A stretch of 64,000 nt of DNA from UBA1444 sp964521625 (GTDB taxonomy: Bacteria > Bacillota > Negativicutes > UBA1444): positions 161,679-225,678 of the forward strand of contig CAZFSM010000002.1 in assembly GCA_964521625.1 (NCBI GenBank), in the 5' to 3' direction. Position 1 is the first letter of the stretch; each line of letters starts with the position of its first letter. Below the pieces are notes generated by a model, which saw only the letters and a list, made by a program, of their open reading frames with translations, was not told where the DNA came from and searched no databases. A program made the position numbers and the translations under genes. Below, one piece after another: positions 50,426 to 60,445 of the stretch.

Positions 50426-51509
50426 GAAATTCCAGTTTGATTTGCAGCGTTTTGACTCGTCGGAAAAAACCGAGGAACCAACGCAGCGAAAACAGGAAGA
50501 GAGTCGCAAAAAAGGGCAAGTTGCCAAAAGTGCGGAACTGAGCTCGGTTTTTGTGATTTTGGCAGCGTTTGTTGCGCTGAAGACTGCTGGACCGGGGACC
50601 TATGACAAACTCTCCGGCTATATGCGGCATATCTTTGGTGGATTGAATGTGCGCGGCGACTTTACGATTCAGTCAGTTAACTTGATAATTGCCGAGGCTG
50701 GCATAAATTTTTTTGAAGCAGCCCTACCGGTTATGATTGCAGTTCTCGTAGTATCGGTCGTAGTAAATGTTATGCAAGTCGGCTTTTCGTTTAATCCCGA
50801 TACAATAATGCCGCAGTTCAGTCGCATCAACCCCATTTCCGGGTTTGGCCGCATATTTTCCAAGCGTTCCCTGGTTGAACTCGTCAAATCACTTTTGAAA
50901 ATCTTTGTCGTTGGGTACTTTATTTATCGGTTTATCCAAAAAGAAACCCTGCGCATTCCGTCCTTAATGATGGCGGAAATTCCCGATTCCTTTGCGCTGC
51001 TTGCCGGAATTATCTACGATCTGGCCTTTCAGATTGCAATGGTGATCCTGGTGCTGGCGATTCTGGATTATGGTTACCAATGGTGGGAACATATGCAGAA
51101 TCTCAAGATGAGCAAACAGGAAGTCAAGGAAGAAATGAAGCAGACCGAAGGAAATCCGCAGGTCAAAAGCAAGATCAGAGAAAAGCAGCGGGCGATTGCT
51201 ATGCGCAGGATGATGTCGGAAGTTCCCAAGGCCGACGTGGTTGTAACCAACCCGACCCATTTTGCTGTGGCACTAAAATATGAATCCGGCATGGAAGCGC
51301 CGACGGTTGTTGCCAAGGGCGCCGACTTTATCGCACAACGGATCCGTGAAATTGCTAAGGAAAACGATGTTGTTATTGTCGAAAACAAACCATTGGCGCA
51401 AGCCTTGTTCAAAAATGCTGAGGTGGGTGATGTTATTCCGCCCGACTTATACAAGGCTGTCGCCGAAGTTTTAGCCTACGTATATCGTTTGAAACGCAAG
51501 TATTCTTGA
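50364..51509 (+). CDS. flhB: FlhB, flagellar export switch protein
   Basis: Gate-associated protein whose C-terminal domain selects rod/hook versus filament substrates. 381 residues from TTG 50364, which has GGAGGT at 50353-50358; ATG 50340 would add 8 residues but has no SD. N-terminal FDLQRFDSSEKTEEPTQRK, four membrane helices, and a cytoplasmic domain with the autocleavage site NPTH (VVVTNPTHFAVALKY) intact. The gene starts well inside fliR (62-86 bases of overlap). The stand-alone homologue YlqH at 21431 lacks the cleavage residues. Confidence 0.95.
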   Translation: MKEFFGIFRECLKFLQKRPNRKFQFDLQRFDSSEKTEEPTQRKQEESRKKGQVAKSAELSSVFVILAAFVALKTAGPGTYDKLSGYMRHIFGGLNVRGDFTIQSVNLIIAEAGINFFEAALPVMIAVLVVSVVVNVMQVGFSFNPDTIMPQFSRINPISGFGRIFSKRSLVELVKSLLKIFVVGYFIYRFIQKETLRIPSLMMAEIPDSFALLAGIIYDLAFQIAMVILVLAILDYGYQWWEHMQNLKMSKQEVKEEMKQTEGNPQVKSKIREKQRAIAMRRMMSEVPKADVVVTNPTHFAVALKYESGMEAPTVVAKGADFIAQRIREIAKENDVVIVENKPLAQALFKNAEVGDVIPPDLYKAVAEVLAYVYRLKRKYS

Positions 51510-51529
51510 TTTCTGGATGGAGATAATTC

Positions 51530-53593
51530 ATGGGTGACAATAATTCCTTGATTAATAAACTGAATCAGTTCAGCGATGTTATGCTGGCACTCGGCGTCGT
51601 AATGATTGTTATGATGATGATCATTCCGTTGCCACCGTTCTTGCTGGACTTGCTGTTGGCCCTCAATATCACTTTGTCATTGACGATTGTGATGATTTCG
51701 ATATATAACGTTGAACCGCTTCAGTTTTCGGTATTTCCGTCCTTATTGCTTGTCACCACATTGTTTCGTCTGGCGCTGAATGTCTCGGCAACTCGGCTAA
51801 TTTTATTGCAGGGATATGCCGGTGAAGTTATTCTGGCCTTTGGCAGTTTTGTTGTCGGGGGGAATGCAGTAGTCGGTTTTATTGTGTTCATTATCCTGAT
51901 CCTGATTCAGTTTATCGTTATTACCAAAGGCGCTGAACGTGTCGCTGAAGTTGCCGCCCGATTCACATTGGATGCGATGCCAGGCAAGCAGATGGCGATC
52001 GATGCCGACCTGAATGCTGGCTTGATCAATGATAATGAAGCACGTACACGAAGACGGAATATTCAGCGCGAAGCCGATTTTTACGGCGCGATGGACGGTG
52101 CCAGCAAGTTCGTCAAAGGTGATGCGATTGCGGCGATCGTAATTATCGTGGTCAACATTTTGGGCGGATTCATTATCGGCATGGTACAGCGTGATATGTC
52201 GATTTTGCAGGCGTTACAGACGTATACGTTGTTGACGGTTGGTGAAGGATTGGTCAACCAGATCCCGGCGCTTTTGATTTCTACTGCAACCGGCCTGGTT
52301 GTTACCCGCGCTGCATCGGAAAATAACCTCGGTCACGATATTGCCGCCCAGTTGCTTGCCTATCCGCGCGTGTTCTTCCTGGTTGCGGCAGTCCTGACTG
52401 TATTGGCGGCAGTGCCCGGTTTGCCGGGGATTCCCTTCATATCTATCGCAATCGTGATTTCAGGGCTCGGTTATGTTTTGCAAAAAACCGCCAAAACCGC
52501 GCAAGAAACGGCAGTTACCCAGCAGGAAGAAAAAGAATTGGAAGAAGTGCGCAAACCGGAAAATATTGTTTCGCTGTTGCAGGTCGACCCGATTGAACTG
52601 GAAATCGGCTACAGTCTGATTCCTTTGGTCGATGTTGCGCAGGGCGGAAATTTGCTGGATCGGGTGGTCATGATCCGTCGACAGTGCGCGCTTGAAATGG
52701 GGATTGTCGTACCGACGATCCGTATACGCGATAATATTCAATTAAAACCTAATGCATATGTGATAAAAATAAAGGGAATTGAGGTTGCCAAGGGCGAATT
52801 ATTACTTGATCACTTTTTAGCGATGAATCCGGGGACGGTCACGGAAGAAATCCCAGGCGAAGAAACAATGGAACCGGCTTTTGGTTTGCCGGCGCTGTGG
52901 ATTCATGAAGCCTATCGGGAACGGGCCGAACTTTCCGGCTATACGGTGGTCGATCCGATTTCAGTGCTAGCGACTCATTTGACTGAAGTTGTCAAAAACC
53001 ATTGTGATGAGTTGCTGGGCCGTCAAGATGTTCAGACCCTTATCGATTCGGTCAAACAAGATCACCCGGCAGTTGTATCAGAACTTGTTCCAGCGATGCT
53101 TTCCGTGGGCGATATCCAAAAAGTCTTGGTTTGCCTGCTGAAAGAACGGGTTTCCGTGCGAGATCTCGTCAGCATCATGGAAACCTTGGCGGATACAGCC
53201 ACTTTCACCAAAGATCCGGAAGTACTGGCCGAGTATGTACGCAGGGCGTTGTCGCGTAATATTTCGCGGCAATACATTCAAAACAACACCTTAACATGCA
53301 TTACCCTAGAGCCGCAAACAGAAAACATGATTGTTTCTTCAGTTCAACATTCTGATCGGGGTAGCTTTGTTAATCTAGATCCCGGGTCGACGCAACAATT
53401 TATTGCCAGCCTGTCGGCGGAGATTCAAAAACTCACGACTGCGGGGTTCCATCCCGTATTGCTTACGAGTCCTGCGTCCAGACTCTATGTAAGAAAACTT
53501 ACCGAACGAATTGCTCCTAACTTGGTTATTCTCTCTTTTGCGGAATTGGAAAACCAAATTGAAGTTCAGTCTGTAGGGATGGTGAAAATATAA
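51530..53593 (+). CDS. flhA: FlhA, flagellar export gate protein
   Basis: Largest export apparatus subunit, 687 residues: about eight helices in residues 15-310 and a big cytoplasmic domain that docks chaperone-substrate complexes. FSVFPSLLLVTTLFRLALNVSATRLIL (quoted in part: LFRLALNVSATRLIL), VITKGAERVAEVAARFTLDA, MPGKQMAIDADLNAG and GDAIAAIVI are diagnostic. ATG 51530 with GATGGAG upstream. The stop directly abuts flhF. Confidence 0.98.
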   Translation: MGDNNSLINKLNQFSDVMLALGVVMIVMMMIIPLPPFLLDLLLALNITLSLTIVMISIYNVEPLQFSVFPSLLLVTTLFRLALNVSATRLILLQGYAGEVILAFGSFVVGGNAVVGFIVFIILILIQFIVITKGAERVAEVAARFTLDAMPGKQMAIDADLNAGLINDNEARTRRRNIQREADFYGAMDGASKFVKGDAIAAIVIIVVNILGGFIIGMVQRDMSILQALQTYTLLTVGEGLVNQIPALLISTATGLVVTRAASENNLGHDIAAQLLAYPRVFFLVAAVLTVLAAVPGLPGIPFISIAIVISGLGYVLQKTAKTAQETAVTQQEEKELEEVRKPENIVSLLQVDPIELEIGYSLIPLVDVAQGGNLLDRVVMIRRQCALEMGIVVPTIRIRDNIQLKPNAYVIKIKGIEVAKGELLLDHFLAMNPGTVTEEIPGEETMEPAFGLPALWIHEAYRERAELSGYTVVDPISVLATHLTEVVKNHCDELLGRQDVQTLIDSVKQDHPAVVSELVPAMLSVGDIQKVLVCLLKERVSVRDLVSIMETLADTATFTKDPEVLAEYVRRALSRNISRQYIQNNTLTCITLEPQTENMIVSSVQHSDRGSFVNLDPGSTQQFIASLSAEIQKLTTAGFHPVLLTSPASRLYVRKLTERIAPNLVILSFAELENQIEVQSVGMVKI

Positions 53594-54718
53594 TTGAAAG
53601 TCAAGACTTATCGGGCGCCGACGCTGGCCGAAGCCTTGGCGGAAGTGAAACAGGATCTTGGCCGCGAAGCTGTGATCGTGCAGACTCGTCGACTCAGGCA
53701 AGGCGGATTTCTGGGGATGATGGCTACTGAGGTAGTTGAAGTTACAGCTGCGATCGATACAAATGCAGTTCGTATCCCAAAGACGCCTATACCTATCGAG
53801 CCGAAAGCTAAAGTCGTTGAGTCTGACGATGCAAAAATGCTTGCCTTGCATCTTGAACTGGCCAGTATGCGAAAATCATTGGAAAGTGTTTTGGAGAAGA
53901 AAACGGTTGTGCCTGTTTCGACGCCTTTTGCGCAGGCTCCAGAAAGGAAGAAATCGGTTCTGCAGGAATGGGCGCGATTGAATGATATTGACCCGATTGC
54001 TGCAGATGCCTTGTTTTATGGGATGCCCAATGCGAATTCACTGAGCTCGGAAATGCTGAAAACTAGGTTGCGTGAGCGTCTTATTGAGCATTTTCAGGAT
54101 GTTGGTGGAATAAAAGTTCGCCCTGCCTACTGCAAAATCGTAGCGCTTATTGGACCGACCGGAGTCGGAAAAACAACGACTGTCGCAAAGTTAGCAGCCA
54201 ATTTTGCTTTGCGGGAAAAGTTCAGTGTTGCATTGGTCACGGCAGATACTTATCGCATTGCAGCGGTGGAACAGCTCAAAACATATGCCGACCTTATCGG
54301 AATACCAATTGATGTGGTCTATACGCCACAAGAGCTCAGAACCGCATTGTATAGGCATCAGGATAAACAATTGGTCTTGATTGATACAGCGGGACGGAGC
54401 CCGTCCAATCAACCGCAACTTGCCGAACTGGAAGCGTTGATGGCGGTGGATGATAATATCGAAAAACATTTGGTGTTGAGTGCGACAACCAAATTCACCG
54501 AATGTCTGGATGCTGTCCAACGATTTCAGTCTTCAAAGCCGCAAAAATACCTGTTTACAAAAATTGATGAAGCCTGTAATCTAGGGACAGTATTTAATCT
54601 GATGTTTCATGCTCCGAAAACCTTATCTTATATCACTACCGGCCAAAATGTGCCGGATGATATTGAACTGGCTGAGCCAAATCGGCTTACTACATTGATG
54701 TTGCGAGGCAGAACATGA
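53594..54718 (+). CDS. flhF: FlhF, SRP-type GTPase for flagellar placement
   Basis: Third SRP-type GTPase in the window, placing the flagellar basal body with FlhG. 374 residues: N-terminal B domain (1-110, KTYRAPTLAEALAEVKQDLG), N region, and G domain with GPTGVGKTTTVAKLAANFAL, TADTYRIAAVEQLKTYAD, DTAGRSPSN and FTKIDE. The start is TTG 53594 immediately after the flhA stop. Overlaps flhG by 4 bases. Confidence 0.97.
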   Translation: MKVKTYRAPTLAEALAEVKQDLGREAVIVQTRRLRQGGFLGMMATEVVEVTAAIDTNAVRIPKTPIPIEPKAKVVESDDAKMLALHLELASMRKSLESVLEKKTVVPVSTPFAQAPERKKSVLQEWARLNDIDPIAADALFYGMPNANSLSSEMLKTRLRERLIEHFQDVGGIKVRPAYCKIVALIGPTGVGKTTTVAKLAANFALREKFSVALVTADTYRIAAVEQLKTYADLIGIPIDVVYTPQELRTALYRHQDKQLVLIDTAGRSPSNQPQLAELEALMAVDDNIEKHLVLSATTKFTECLDAVQRFQSSKPQKYLFTKIDEACNLGTVFNLMFHAPKTLSYITTGQNVPDDIELAEPNRLTTLMLRGRT

Positions 54719-55596
54719 ACGATCAGGCAAATCGACTCCGCCAATTAAATGAAATGATGGGCTCTTCGCGCAGTGCCATTCTTAAGCCGATTCAAACCCA
54801 AGCCCGGGTTATTACGGTAACCAGCGGTAAAGGCGGCGTCGGGAAAACGAATCTCACTGTTGCATTAGCTGTGGCTTTTGCCCGTCTGGGAAAAAAAGTC
54901 CTGATCTTGGATGCTGACCTGGGACTATCCAATGTCGATGTAATTCTTGGTGCATCAGCGCCGGGAAATTTGTTTCAGGTTATTCATAATGGGCTGGATC
55001 TGAATGATGTTGTTGCTGATGGTCCGCTGGGAATCAAGTTTATTTCCGGCGGCTCCGGCATATACGATTTGTCCAACCTTTCCGACTCGCAAATTCATTA
55101 TTTTTTGCATCAGGTCGGACAGTTTGATAATTGGGCGGACATTATTTTGATTGATACAGGGGCGGGCTTGAACCGGATGGTTCTCAATTTTATTCTTGCT
55201 GCCGACGAAGTGATCGTGGTCACTACCCCTGAACCCACAGCTGTTGCGGACGCCTATGCCGTCATCAAGGCCTATGCCGCACAAGGCGGACAATCCCCTG
55301 TACGTCTGATTGTCAATCGGGTGCGGGAGCTTGCCGAGGGAGAAGGGGTCCTGAACAAATTAGCGAAAGTGTCGCAACGATTTTTGGGTCTGTCCATTTC
55401 TCATTTGGGCTTTATTTTCGAGGATCGTATGGTACAGAAATCTGTTGTCAGCCAGGTTCCATTGATGATTGCTTACCCTGATAGCGTAGCAGCTCGGTGT
55501 ATCGACAGGATTGCTCACTCATTGGTTTTTGGCGAAGACTTACCGGTTCCGCGGGGAATTCGTGGGCTATTTCAACGATTACTTGCGCGTGGCTGA
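54715..55596 (+). CDS. flhG: FlhG (YlxH), MinD-like ATPase controlling flagellar number
   Basis: ParA/MinD-type ATPase that stimulates FlhF. 293 residues. N-terminal activator helix with NRLRQLNEMM (DQAxxLRxL-type motif: DQANRLRQLN), deviant Walker A SGKGGVGKTNLTVALA, DADLGLSNVD, and DTGAGLNRMV as switch II. C-terminal amphipathic tail for membrane contact. ATG overlaps flhF. Confidence 0.97.
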   Translation: MNDQANRLRQLNEMMGSSRSAILKPIQTQARVITVTSGKGGVGKTNLTVALAVAFARLGKKVLILDADLGLSNVDVILGASAPGNLFQVIHNGLDLNDVVADGPLGIKFISGGSGIYDLSNLSDSQIHYFLHQVGQFDNWADIILIDTGAGLNRMVLNFILAADEVIVVTTPEPTAVADAYAVIKAYAAQGGQSPVRLIVNRVRELAEGEGVLNKLAKVSQRFLGLSISHLGFIFEDRMVQKSVVSQVPLMIAYPDSVAARCIDRIAHSLVFGEDLPVPRGIRGLFQRLLARG

Positions 55597-55650
55597 GTCG
55601 GTATTGAAAATCAAAATGGCTTTGAGATTAATACTGTGGAGGGATAGTTT

Positions 55651-56796
55651 TTGATACGGATATTGGTTGTTGATGATTCCGCATTCATGAGAAAAGTTCT
55701 GTCTGACTTGTTCAAGAGTCAGCCGGACTTTGAAGTGGTTGATATTGCAAGAAATGGTGTTGAGGCTTTGGAAAAAGTGAAACAGTTTTCACCGGATGTC
55801 GTGACTCTCGATGTCGAAATGCCGTTAATGGATGGTTTGGCAGCATTGGAACAAATAATGACGGTTAAACCTACTCCGGTAGTCATGGTCAGCAGCCTGA
55901 CAAAATCCGGCGCCGACGCTACCATCAAAGCATTGAGCCTTGGCGCAGTTGACTTTGTCGCCAAAAGCGCCGGTGCTATTTCAAGGATTGACGAAATTGA
56001 AAAAGATTTGTTGCAGAAATGCCGTGCAGCAGCAGGCGTCAGTGGAATTCGCCTCCGTACCGGTATCGGTGCGGCTATAAAACCAGCGATAACTCCGGTG
56101 ATAGCTCCGGTAAAAGTTCAGGCAACGCAACCAACCGCCGACAAACCGCTGACAACTGAGAAACCTGTCCCAGTCGCAACCTTGGTCAAAACTGCAGCAA
56201 TTTCAGGCGTTGATGACTGGATTGTGGCAATCGGCACGTCGACCGGTGGGCCACGGGCATTGCAGGAGGTTTTGACACGCTTGCCCGGCAACTTACCCTG
56301 CCCAACCCTAGTCGTTCAGCATATGCCGCCAGGATTTACAAAATCGCTGGCGGAACGGTTAAATTCATTGTGTGAACTGACAGTAAAAGAAGCAGCCGAT
56401 AATGACAAATTGGTTGCCGGGACGGTTTATATTGCTCCCGGTGATTTCCACCTTACGCTTCGTAGAGAAGCCACGGGGACCTATGTCAAGCTGAATAAGG
56501 ATCCGGCGATCGGTGGATTGCGGCCAGCGGTAGACCCAATGATGGTTTCGGTCTCAGAAACTTTTGGAATCAAAACGGTTGGGGTTATTTTAACCGGTAT
56601 GGGTCATGATGGCGCCAAAGGGATGCAGGCGATCAAACGATTGAAAGGCCTCACTATTGCCGAAGATCAGTCGACAGCAGTGGTTTTTGGCATGCCGAAA
56701 GCGGCGATTGAAGCAGGAGTTGTCGATACAATATTGCCATTGCCCCAGGTAGCGGAGGGAATCGTACAGTGTCTCAAGAAGGGAGGGCTCAAGTAA
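55651..56796 (+). CDS. cheB: CheB, receptor methylesterase / response regulator
   Basis: Removes methyl groups from chemoreceptors, activated by CheA phosphorylation. 381 residues: receiver with Asp54 (TLDVEMPLMDG), a Pro/Val-rich linker (about 140-185) longer than in E. coli, and esterase domain with catalytic Ser in GTSTGGPRALQ, His in VVQHMPPGF and Asp in TGMGHDGAKG. Start TTG 55651 with GGAGGG. The matching methyltransferase CheR is not in the window. Confidence 0.97.
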   Translation: MIRILVVDDSAFMRKVLSDLFKSQPDFEVVDIARNGVEALEKVKQFSPDVVTLDVEMPLMDGLAALEQIMTVKPTPVVMVSSLTKSGADATIKALSLGAVDFVAKSAGAISRIDEIEKDLLQKCRAAAGVSGIRLRTGIGAAIKPAITPVIAPVKVQATQPTADKPLTTEKPVPVATLVKTAAISGVDDWIVAIGTSTGGPRALQEVLTRLPGNLPCPTLVVQHMPPGFTKSLAERLNSLCELTVKEAADNDKLVAGTVYIAPGDFHLTLRREATGTYVKLNKDPAIGGLRPAVDPMMVSVSETFGIKTVGVILTGMGHDGAKGMQAIKRLKGLTIAEDQSTAVVFGMPKAAIEAGVVDTILPLPQVAEGIVQCLKKGGLK

Positions 56797-58833
56797 ATGG
56801 ATGTAAATCAATATCTGGGTATATTTTTGGAAGAAGCACGGGAACACTTGCAGACGTTAAATCGTTGCGTGCTGGATTTGGAACAAGATCCCGGCAATTT
56901 ACCGATTCTCGATGAAATCTTCCGTAGCGCCCATACGATTAAAGGAATGTCAGCCACAATGGGGTACACGGCGATAGCTGAATTAACTCATGAAATGGAA
57001 AACGTGCTTGATTTGTTGCGCAAAGGGACTTTAAAAGCGCATGCAGGGATCATTGATACCTTGTTTCAATGCGTTGACAGGCTGGAACAGTTAGTGGAGG
57101 AAGTTGTCAGCGGGCAAACTGGCGGCGTTGAAGTTGCAGCGTTGTCAGCCAAACTGGCTGCACTGGCCAAAGGTGAAGTCGCACCTGCGCCAACAGAGGC
57201 TTCTGCCACGGTGGTTGAGAGTGCACCTGTAACGTCAGACATTTCGCTGAATGAAACAGAAAAGCAGTTGGTAAACTCGGCGCTGACGCAAGGGATGCAA
57301 GTATATCAATTGAAAATCGGTGTTCGCGAAGGAACGCTGCTAAAATCGGTACGAGCGTATATGGCGATGAAAGCGCTTGATGAACTGGGAGATGTCATTA
57401 AGACCGACCCTTTGGTCGAAGAGCTGGAAAAAGATAATTTTGGTCTTGAATTCAGTGTAGTTTTAGTGACGGAGAACAGTGCGGAAAAAATCTGTGAAAC
57501 GATTTTATCAATTGCCGAGATTGCGACGGCAGTTGCGATTCCCTGCGCGAGTTCAGAATCGGAAGTTCATCGTCCCAGAGCAGTTGAAACGACTGCGACG
57601 TCGGGAACGGAGTCTGTGGTGGAGCAGAAGCGAGATGTTACAAAAGAGGTAAAAGCAGATCCAGGTGCTGCAAAAGCCAAAGGACGGGCTTTGTTGCGAG
57701 TTGATGCTGAAAAATTGGACTCCTTGTTAAATCTGGTCGGTGAATTGGTTATCAATAAAACACGCTTGCAACAGATCGGGCTTTCCAATCAGTTGCAAGA
57801 GTTAAGTGAAGCCATTGAGCAGATGGATCGGGTAACCACCGATTTACAGGGTGTGGTCATGAAACTGAGGATGGTTCCCGTTGGGCAAGTCTTTAATCGC
57901 TTTCCCAGGATGGTTCGCGATTTATCGCATAACCTGGGCAAAGAAATAAACTTGATCATCCAAGGTGAAGAGACAGAACTGGATCGCACCGTTATTGATG
58001 AAATCGGCGATCCGCTGGTTCATTTACTGCGGAACTCTATTGATCATGGAGTAGAGAAACCCGCTGACAGGACTGCTGCCGGTAAGAATCCGGTCGGTGA
58101 AATTCGTCTGATTGCGCGTCATGAAGGAAATCATGTATTGCTGATGGTGTCCGATGATGGCAAAGGGCTTAAAGCCGAGGCGATCAAGCAAAAGGCGCTG
58201 GAAAAAGGATTGGTCACTAAAGCGGAACTGGATGTAATGGACACGAATGATATCATGCGCCTGATCTTTATGTCGGGCTTCTCTACGGCCGAAACGGTTA
58301 CTGATGTTTCCGGCAGGGGCGTGGGAATGGATGTTGTCCGAACCAAGATTGAAGCCTTGGGTGGATCGCTTGAACTTGATTCAACGCCAGGGCAGGGGAC
58401 AAGGGTGCGGATTCGTCTTCCTTTGACATTGGCAATTATCCAGGCATTGCTGATTCAGGTTCAAGAAGAAACCTATGCGATTCCGCTTGGCTCGATCGAC
58501 AGCACGATCAATATAGTGCCTGAAGATATCCGGACGATTCAGCAACAAGAAGTAATCCTGTTGCGGGGTCAGATCATTCCGCTGGTTAGACTGGCGCGGA
58601 GATTGGGCATCGCGCAAGCGACCGACTTTGGAACCGAGCAGGAACTGTATGTTGTAATCGTCCAATCCGGTGACAATAAGATTGGCTTGCTGGTTGATTC
58701 TTTGGTTGGGCAACAGGAAATAGTGATCAAATCATTGGGTACGATTCTTACCGGGATTAAACAGATTGCCGGAGCGACTATATTGGGAGACGGGCAGGTC
58801 GTATTGATTCTTGATGTGAATGCTCTTGGATAA
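56797..58833 (+). CDS. cheA: CheA, chemotaxis histidine kinase
   Basis: Central kinase linking receptors to CheY and CheB. 678 residues: P1 Hpt domain with His46 (RSAHTIKG), P2 CheY-binding domain (about 160-245), P3 dimerisation (about 300-370), P4 ATPase (HLLRNSIDHGVE, VSDDGKGL, GRGVGMDVVR) and P5 CheW-like (about 550-678). All catalytic elements are present. ATG 56797 directly follows cheB. Confidence 0.98.
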   Translation: MDVNQYLGIFLEEAREHLQTLNRCVLDLEQDPGNLPILDEIFRSAHTIKGMSATMGYTAIAELTHEMENVLDLLRKGTLKAHAGIIDTLFQCVDRLEQLVEEVVSGQTGGVEVAALSAKLAALAKGEVAPAPTEASATVVESAPVTSDISLNETEKQLVNSALTQGMQVYQLKIGVREGTLLKSVRAYMAMKALDELGDVIKTDPLVEELEKDNFGLEFSVVLVTENSAEKICETILSIAEIATAVAIPCASSESEVHRPRAVETTATSGTESVVEQKRDVTKEVKADPGAAKAKGRALLRVDAEKLDSLLNLVGELVINKTRLQQIGLSNQLQELSEAIEQMDRVTTDLQGVVMKLRMVPVGQVFNRFPRMVRDLSHNLGKEINLIIQGEETELDRTVIDEIGDPLVHLLRNSIDHGVEKPADRTAAGKNPVGEIRLIARHEGNHVLLMVSDDGKGLKAEAIKQKALEKGLVTKAELDVMDTNDIMRLIFMSGFSTAETVTDVSGRGVGMDVVRTKIEALGGSLELDSTPGQGTRVRIRLPLTLAIIQALLIQVQEETYAIPLGSIDSTINIVPEDIRTIQQQEVILLRGQIIPLVRLARRLGIAQATDFGTEQELYVVIVQSGDNKIGLLVDSLVGQQEIVIKSLGTILTGIKQIAGATILGDGQVVLILDVNALG

Positions 58834-58848
58834 AGAGGAGGTTGCGTG

Positions 58849-59301
58849 ATGTCAGAGATTGAGAATGTAAATGATGAACTAAAATTAATCATTTTTAAAC
58901 TGGGCCGCGAAGAGTATGGCATGGATATTCTTAGGGTACAGGAAATTAAGCGAATGATGAGTATCACCCGTGTACCATCGACACCTCCGTTTATCAAGGG
59001 AGTAATTAATCTGCGCGGCAGTGTGTTGCCGGTTATCGACCTACGGACCCGGCTGGGCTTGATTGAAACGGAGTTGGGAGATGCTGCCCGCATTATCGTT
59101 ATTATAGCCAACGAAACAACGGTTGGATTTATCGTGGATGAAGTGGTAGAAGTAACCACAATCAGTACCCAGAATGTTGAAGCAGCTCATGCACTGTCAA
59201 CTGGTCTTTCGACTGAATATATCAGTGGAATTGCCAAAGCTGACAATCGATTGTTCATAATGTTGAACCCTGACTCGATTGTAAATATCCTACAGGCGTG
59301 A
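58849..59301 (+). CDS. cheW: CheW, chemotaxis coupling protein
   Basis: SH3-like scaffold bridging receptors and CheA. 150 residues. LGREEYGMDILRVQEI, TPPFIKGVINLRGSVLPVID (quoted at 20) and GFIVDEVVEV are conserved. ATG 58849 has AGAGGAGGT; the GTG 3 bases before is a less likely start. Confidence 0.97.
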   Translation: MSEIENVNDELKLIIFKLGREEYGMDILRVQEIKRMMSITRVPSTPPFIKGVINLRGSVLPVIDLRTRLGLIETELGDAARIIVIIANETTVGFIVDEVVEVTTISTQNVEAAHALSTGLSTEYISGIAKADNRLFIMLNPDSIVNILQA

Positions 59302-59311
59302 GGTGATTGTT

Positions 59312-59935
59312 TTGGAAAAAGAGGAAGTTTTATCATTAACTCCCATGCAGCTCGATGCATTGCGCGAAATCGGCAACATTGGCGCCGGGAATGCAGCTAC
59401 GGCTTTATCGCAGATTATTAATCGAAAAATTGATATGTCGGTGCCAAGGCTCAACATTTTGCCGCTTAGTGAGGTGCCGGATGTTGTTGGCGGCGCCGAT
59501 ACAATGGTCGCCGGAGTTTATTTGCGAGTTTTTGGTCCGGCGCCAAGCAGTATTTTGTTTCTGTTGCCGCGAGATAGTGCATTTGCGTTAGTTGATATGG
59601 CGATGGGGCGCGAAAATGGAACAACGGATGTTCTCAATGCGATGGATGAATCAGCGTTGATGGAAATTGGCAATATTTTGGCGGGTTCATTTTTGAATGC
59701 GCTTTCCTATTTTACCAAAATGACATTGTTGCCTTCATTGCCGGCGTTGGCGATGGATATGGCGGGAGCAATTTTAAGTGTTATTTTGATTCAGTTAGGA
59801 CAAGTGGGCGATTATGCATTGGTAATTGAAACCGAATTTGCCACGGAAGCTAATGATGTGCGTGGACATTTTTTCCTTATTCCGGATCCGGGTTCGTTGG
59901 GAGTTATTCTTAACACTTTAGGGGTGAACGAATAA
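59312..59935 (+). CDS. cheC: CheC, CheY-P phosphatase
   Basis: Dephosphorylates CheY-P and is controlled by CheD. 207 residues with two active-site repeats D/S-x3-E-x2-N: DALREIGN and SALMEIGN, each followed by the expected Pro about 22 residues on. Start TTG 59312 fits GAGGTG at 59300-59305; GTG 59303 lies inside that SD. It overlaps cheD by one base (TAATG). Confidence 0.96.
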   Translation: MEKEEVLSLTPMQLDALREIGNIGAGNAATALSQIINRKIDMSVPRLNILPLSEVPDVVGGADTMVAGVYLRVFGPAPSSILFLLPRDSAFALVDMAMGRENGTTDVLNAMDESALMEIGNILAGSFLNALSYFTKMTLLPSLPALAMDMAGAILSVILIQLGQVGDYALVIETEFATEANDVRGHFFLIPDPGSLGVILNTLGVNE

Positions 59936-60420
59936 TGCCGGAACTGATTAAGGTAGGTATGGCCGACCTGAAAGCAGGAAAAAACCCTGACAGCATTATT
60001 TCCTATGGGTTGGGTTCCTGCGTGGGAATTGCCTTATATGACCCGCAAGCCAAAGTAGGCGGCTTGGCGCACATTATGCTACCCGATAGTACGCAAGCGC
60101 GGGCAACTGATAACACGGCGAAATTTGCTGATACCGCGCTACCAGTTTTACTGGAACAAGTGATCGCCCTAGGTGGTTCCCGTAATCGACTGACTGCTAA
60201 AATCGCTGGCGGGTCGCAAATGTTCAGTTTTGCCCAGGCGACAGATGTGATGCGAATTGGCGACAGAAATGCGGAAGCGGTGAAAGCTGTTCTCAAATCT
60301 TTGTCTATTCGACTGGTGGCGGAAGATGTTGGCGGAAATTATGGTCGCACTGTGGAGCTCTTATTGGATTCTGGCATTTTCTTAATTAAGACCGTAAATA
60401 AAGGGGAAAACAGACTGTAA
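59935..60420 (+). CDS. cheD: CheD, chemoreceptor glutamine deamidase
   Basis: Deamidates receptors and binds CheC. 161 residues. Catalytic Cys in YGLGSCVGIALYDP and His in GLAHIMLPDS, with the Thr/Ser of the triad likely in AKIAGGSQMFSF. Directly after cheC, as in B. subtilis. Receptors are encoded elsewhere. Confidence 0.97.
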   Translation: MPELIKVGMADLKAGKNPDSIISYGLGSCVGIALYDPQAKVGGLAHIMLPDSTQARATDNTAKFADTALPVLLEQVIALGGSRNRLTAKIAGGSQMFSFAQATDVMRIGDRNAEAVKAVLKSLSIRLVAEDVGGNYGRTVELLLDSGIFLIKTVNKGENRL

Positions 60421-60445
60421 GTCTGACGAGAACTGTTTTCCGGAG

